From Chitinophagaceae bacterium T5-Br10_B2g13 (lineage in GTDB: Bacteria > Bacteroidota > Rhodothermia > Balneolales > Balneolaceae), in the NCBI GenBank assembly GCA_001564065.1, contig LKNA01000016.1, positions 1 to 47,043 of the forward strand: DNA of 47,043 bases, given 5' to 3'. The notes under the pieces were generated by a model, which saw nothing but the letters and a program-made list of their open reading frames with translations, searched no databases and was not told the DNA's origin. Within the stretch, counting starts at the first letter, position 1. Every line of letters starts with the position of its first letter. The position numbers and the translations under genes were made by a program. Positions 45,761 through 47,043 of this stretch are shown here, piece by piece.

Positions 45761-46024
45761 TCATTCTTGCTCAGGTTCTAGCTCAGGATCTAATTCTGAG
45801 CATGTACCTTGATCTCTAGCATCGCAGACATAACTTCCATGTACACACTTAAGAAAGGTTTCACCAGTTTGCCAGCAGATAGCATCAGCCAATTCCATAT
45901 TCTGATATTCTGGATGCGCTTGTGCCTCATTAATCGAAATACGAACATCGTTCAATGTAAATGGCAAATCAAAGTTTACATGTACTGTGAATACCATCAA
46001 TAAAGCTGTAAATAGAAATCCCAA
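45761..46024 (-). CDS. Small secreted Cys-rich peptide, NVEALA-like
   Basis: Up to 87 residues. A hydrophobic N-terminal stretch (about 1-20, FLFTALLMVFTVHV) could be a signal sequence; then a short helix-like segment SINEAQAHPEYQNMELADA, four cysteines (C50, C60, C67, C75) and an acidic tail ending ELEPEQE. Small secreted peptides of the NVEALA type lie next to 6-bladed propeller genes in Bacteroidota. This fits by place, size and cysteines, but the NVEALA motif itself is at best weakly matched (INEAQA). The start is uncertain: the frame begins at TTG 46024, with no ATG upstream in frame; an internal ATG is at codon 10 and non-standard starts lie further up. Confidence 0.55.
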   Translation of the reverse strand: MGFLFTALLMVFTVHVNFDLPFTLNDVRISINEAQAHPEYQNMELADAICWQTGETFLKCVHGSYVCDARDQGTCSELDPELEPEQE

Positions 46025-46694
46025 ACAAACTGTTCTACAATTTAAGTAAATGCATAATTTAATGATTTGTTTAATAGTTAACCCACTTCGTACAAGTATG
46101 TTATGCTTACCTTTAATTTAATTAAACATTAACAAATTTCTATATTTAATATAACTATTTATTGATAAATCATAATTTTTACTTGAATTAGGAGATAAAA
46201 AAAACAACATCAAATTCAAGTATTTATTTAGTTCATGATACTTTTTTTTAAAACTTATTGATAAAATACTGAGTATAATAGCTAGGTCTATTTAATTAAA
46301 AGTTTTGACCCGTGTGTGCCCTCGAAAGTATCTACCGAAAAATTGGAGACGACAATCATTAATTAACGTCAGTTCGAGATAAAGATGCCCCAAATGATGC
46401 AACACGTCACATTGAGCGCAATTTCGAAGGTGCTTTTTCCTCGAAATGAAGTCGAAATGTGTTTTCGACTCCGTTCCGACCAATACAGCGGTCGAAACTG
46501 CGCTCAAACTGACGATTATCGATAAAATTATATCGAACTCACGTTAATTAAATCGTTGATCAGAAAGCGGTTAGCCGTCCTTTATTAATAAATTCTCATA
46601 AATAGTGAGGCATATTTAGCTAATGCTAACTGAAAGTATCTCCTTTTAGACGTATTATTTAGTAAATCAAACTACACAAAGGTGTCTCTCACTC
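46025..46694. other. 670-bp intergenic gap, AT-rich with a GC-richer insert
   Basis: The parts next to the small-peptide gene (about 46025-46300) are very AT-rich, with several T and A runs and no convincing gene. The middle (about 46310-46560) is richer in G and C and holds a nested inverted repeat. The last 135 bp is the leader of a response regulator gene. A 71-codon minus-strand frame at 46292-46507 overlaps the repeat and shows no family resemblance. Confidence 0.7.
46359..46551. repeat. 193-bp nested inverted repeat
   Basis: Outer arms at 46359-46382 and 46528-46551 match at 22 of 24 positions (core TTAATTAACGT, then AGTTCGA). Inner arms at 46405-46427 and 46492-46514 match at 20 of 23 (core GAGCGCA, TTTCGA). 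In the centre, 46451-46457 and 46463-46469 form a perfect 7-bp hairpin GTCGAAA / TTTCGAC with a TGTGT loop. No clear target-site duplication flanks it. It may be a MITE-like element or a structured RNA. Confidence 0.6.
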
Positions 46695-47043
46695 ATGAAA
46701 AGAAAAGTTGTAATCGTAGAAGACGATCGGTTGCTCTCCATCGTCCTGAAAAAAATGGCCACATCTATGGGCTATGAAGTCCTGGCAACATGCCCGGGTG
46801 GACGGAATGCAATTGAAACAGTAGAAGAAATGAATCCAGACCTGGTCATCATGGATATTATGCTGGCTGGCAACGTTTCCGGTATAGAAGCGATGAAAAC
46901 AATTCGAAATAATTCTGATGTACCGGTGGTTTACATCACAGCTCAGAATGATATGCGAATCAAGCAGGAAGCCATTACAGTAAAAAACTCAGCTTATTTG
47001 TTAAAGCCGGTTAGAATAAATCAGCTTCAAAAAGCTATCCAAA
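46695..47043 (+). CDS. Response regulator receiver domain (3' truncated by window)
   Basis: The frame starts at the ATG at 46695 and is open to the edge, 116 codons. It is a complete CheY-like receiver: acidic pair D10/D11 in VIVEDD, phosphoacceptor D54 in LVIMDIML, the threonine in VYITAQND, and the switch lysine in YLLKPV. The segment YLLKPVRINQLQKAIQ is typical of receivers joined to an output domain, but whether one follows (DNA-binding, kinase or other) lies outside the window. It has a 670-bp intergenic gap upstream and no visible Shine-Dalgarno. Confidence 0.93.
   Translation, partial: MKRKVVIVEDDRLLSIVLKKMATSMGYEVLATCPGGRNAIETVEEMNPDLVIMDIMLAGNVSGIEAMKTIRNNSDVPVVYITAQNDMRIKQEAITVKNSAYLLKPVRINQLQKAIQ

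Noticed and set aside
46292-46507. 71-codon minus-strand reading frame within the nested inverted repeat
   Set aside because: No family resemblance, no ribosome site, and it overlaps DNA whose symmetry explains its sequence; more likely a chance frame.

Overview
The window reads as chromosomal DNA of an aerobic, Gram-negative bacterium of the Bacteroidota/Balneolota/Rhodothermota kind. My best guess is a Balneolaceae-like marine or halophilic organism, at moderate to low certainty because no 16S gene is present. Grounds: outer-membrane biogenesis genes (LptD-like, MCE/Mla-type ABC system, DUF481 protein), 6-bladed beta-propeller proteins with signal or lipoprotein peptides, oxygen-dependent coproporphyrinogen oxidase, few clear Shine-Dalgarno sites, AT-rich leaders, and strongly acidic proteins (trigger factor is the clearest case). 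Most of the window is core metabolism packed into short operons. I see no CRISPR array, prophage, transposase or rRNA.

Layout. 1-7.3 kb: 3' end of an lptD-like gene, then convergent ribE-ribD, a PpiD/SurA-type periplasmic folding factor, and an MCE (mlaE-mlaF-mlaD) lipid transport operon. 7.5-11.7 kb: aroC, a TPR protein, a four-LysM RlpA-type protein and a CPBP membrane protease on the plus strand, then an ECF-type sigma factor whose 3' end overlaps a convergent histidine kinase. 13-16.5 kb: tig-clpP-clpX and tRNA-Leu(UAG). 16.6-19.4 kb: cutA, a crotonase, a beta-propeller protein and an NTF2-like protein. 19.6-25.9 kb: the heme operon hemH-hemA-hemC-hemD-hemE-hemF, read right to left; hemB and a protoporphyrinogen oxidase are not in the window. 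26-29.8 kb: an aquaporin-like channel, a two-component pair and an SDR. 29.9-41.1 kb: an accessory-like assortment containing a phosphoribosyltransferase-HAD fusion, DUF58, a DDAH-like amidinotransferase, an erythromycin-esterase-family protein, a DUF481 protein, penicillin acylase, an amidoligase + class-I glutaminase-like pair, a DUF2459 lipoprotein and a ZIP transporter. 41.4-44.3 kb: gcvP. 44.5-46 kb: a beta-propeller lipoprotein preceded by a small Cys-rich secreted peptide. 46.0-46.7 kb: an AT-rich gap holding a nested inverted repeat. The right edge cuts a response regulator.

The most interesting items are: the amidoligase/glutaminase pair, whose glutaminase carries a hydrophobic insert (a possible undescribed amide-forming/hydrolysing pathway); the PRTase-HAD fusion; a ferrochelatase with an internal Cys-rich insert likely to bind [2Fe-2S]; an aquaporin lacking the selectivity-filter arginine; a crotonase with a Gln where the catalytic Glu is expected; the small Cys-rich peptide/propeller pair split by a strong hairpin; and the 193-bp nested inverted repeat near the right end. 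All functional statements rest on reading motifs by eye; no searches were run.
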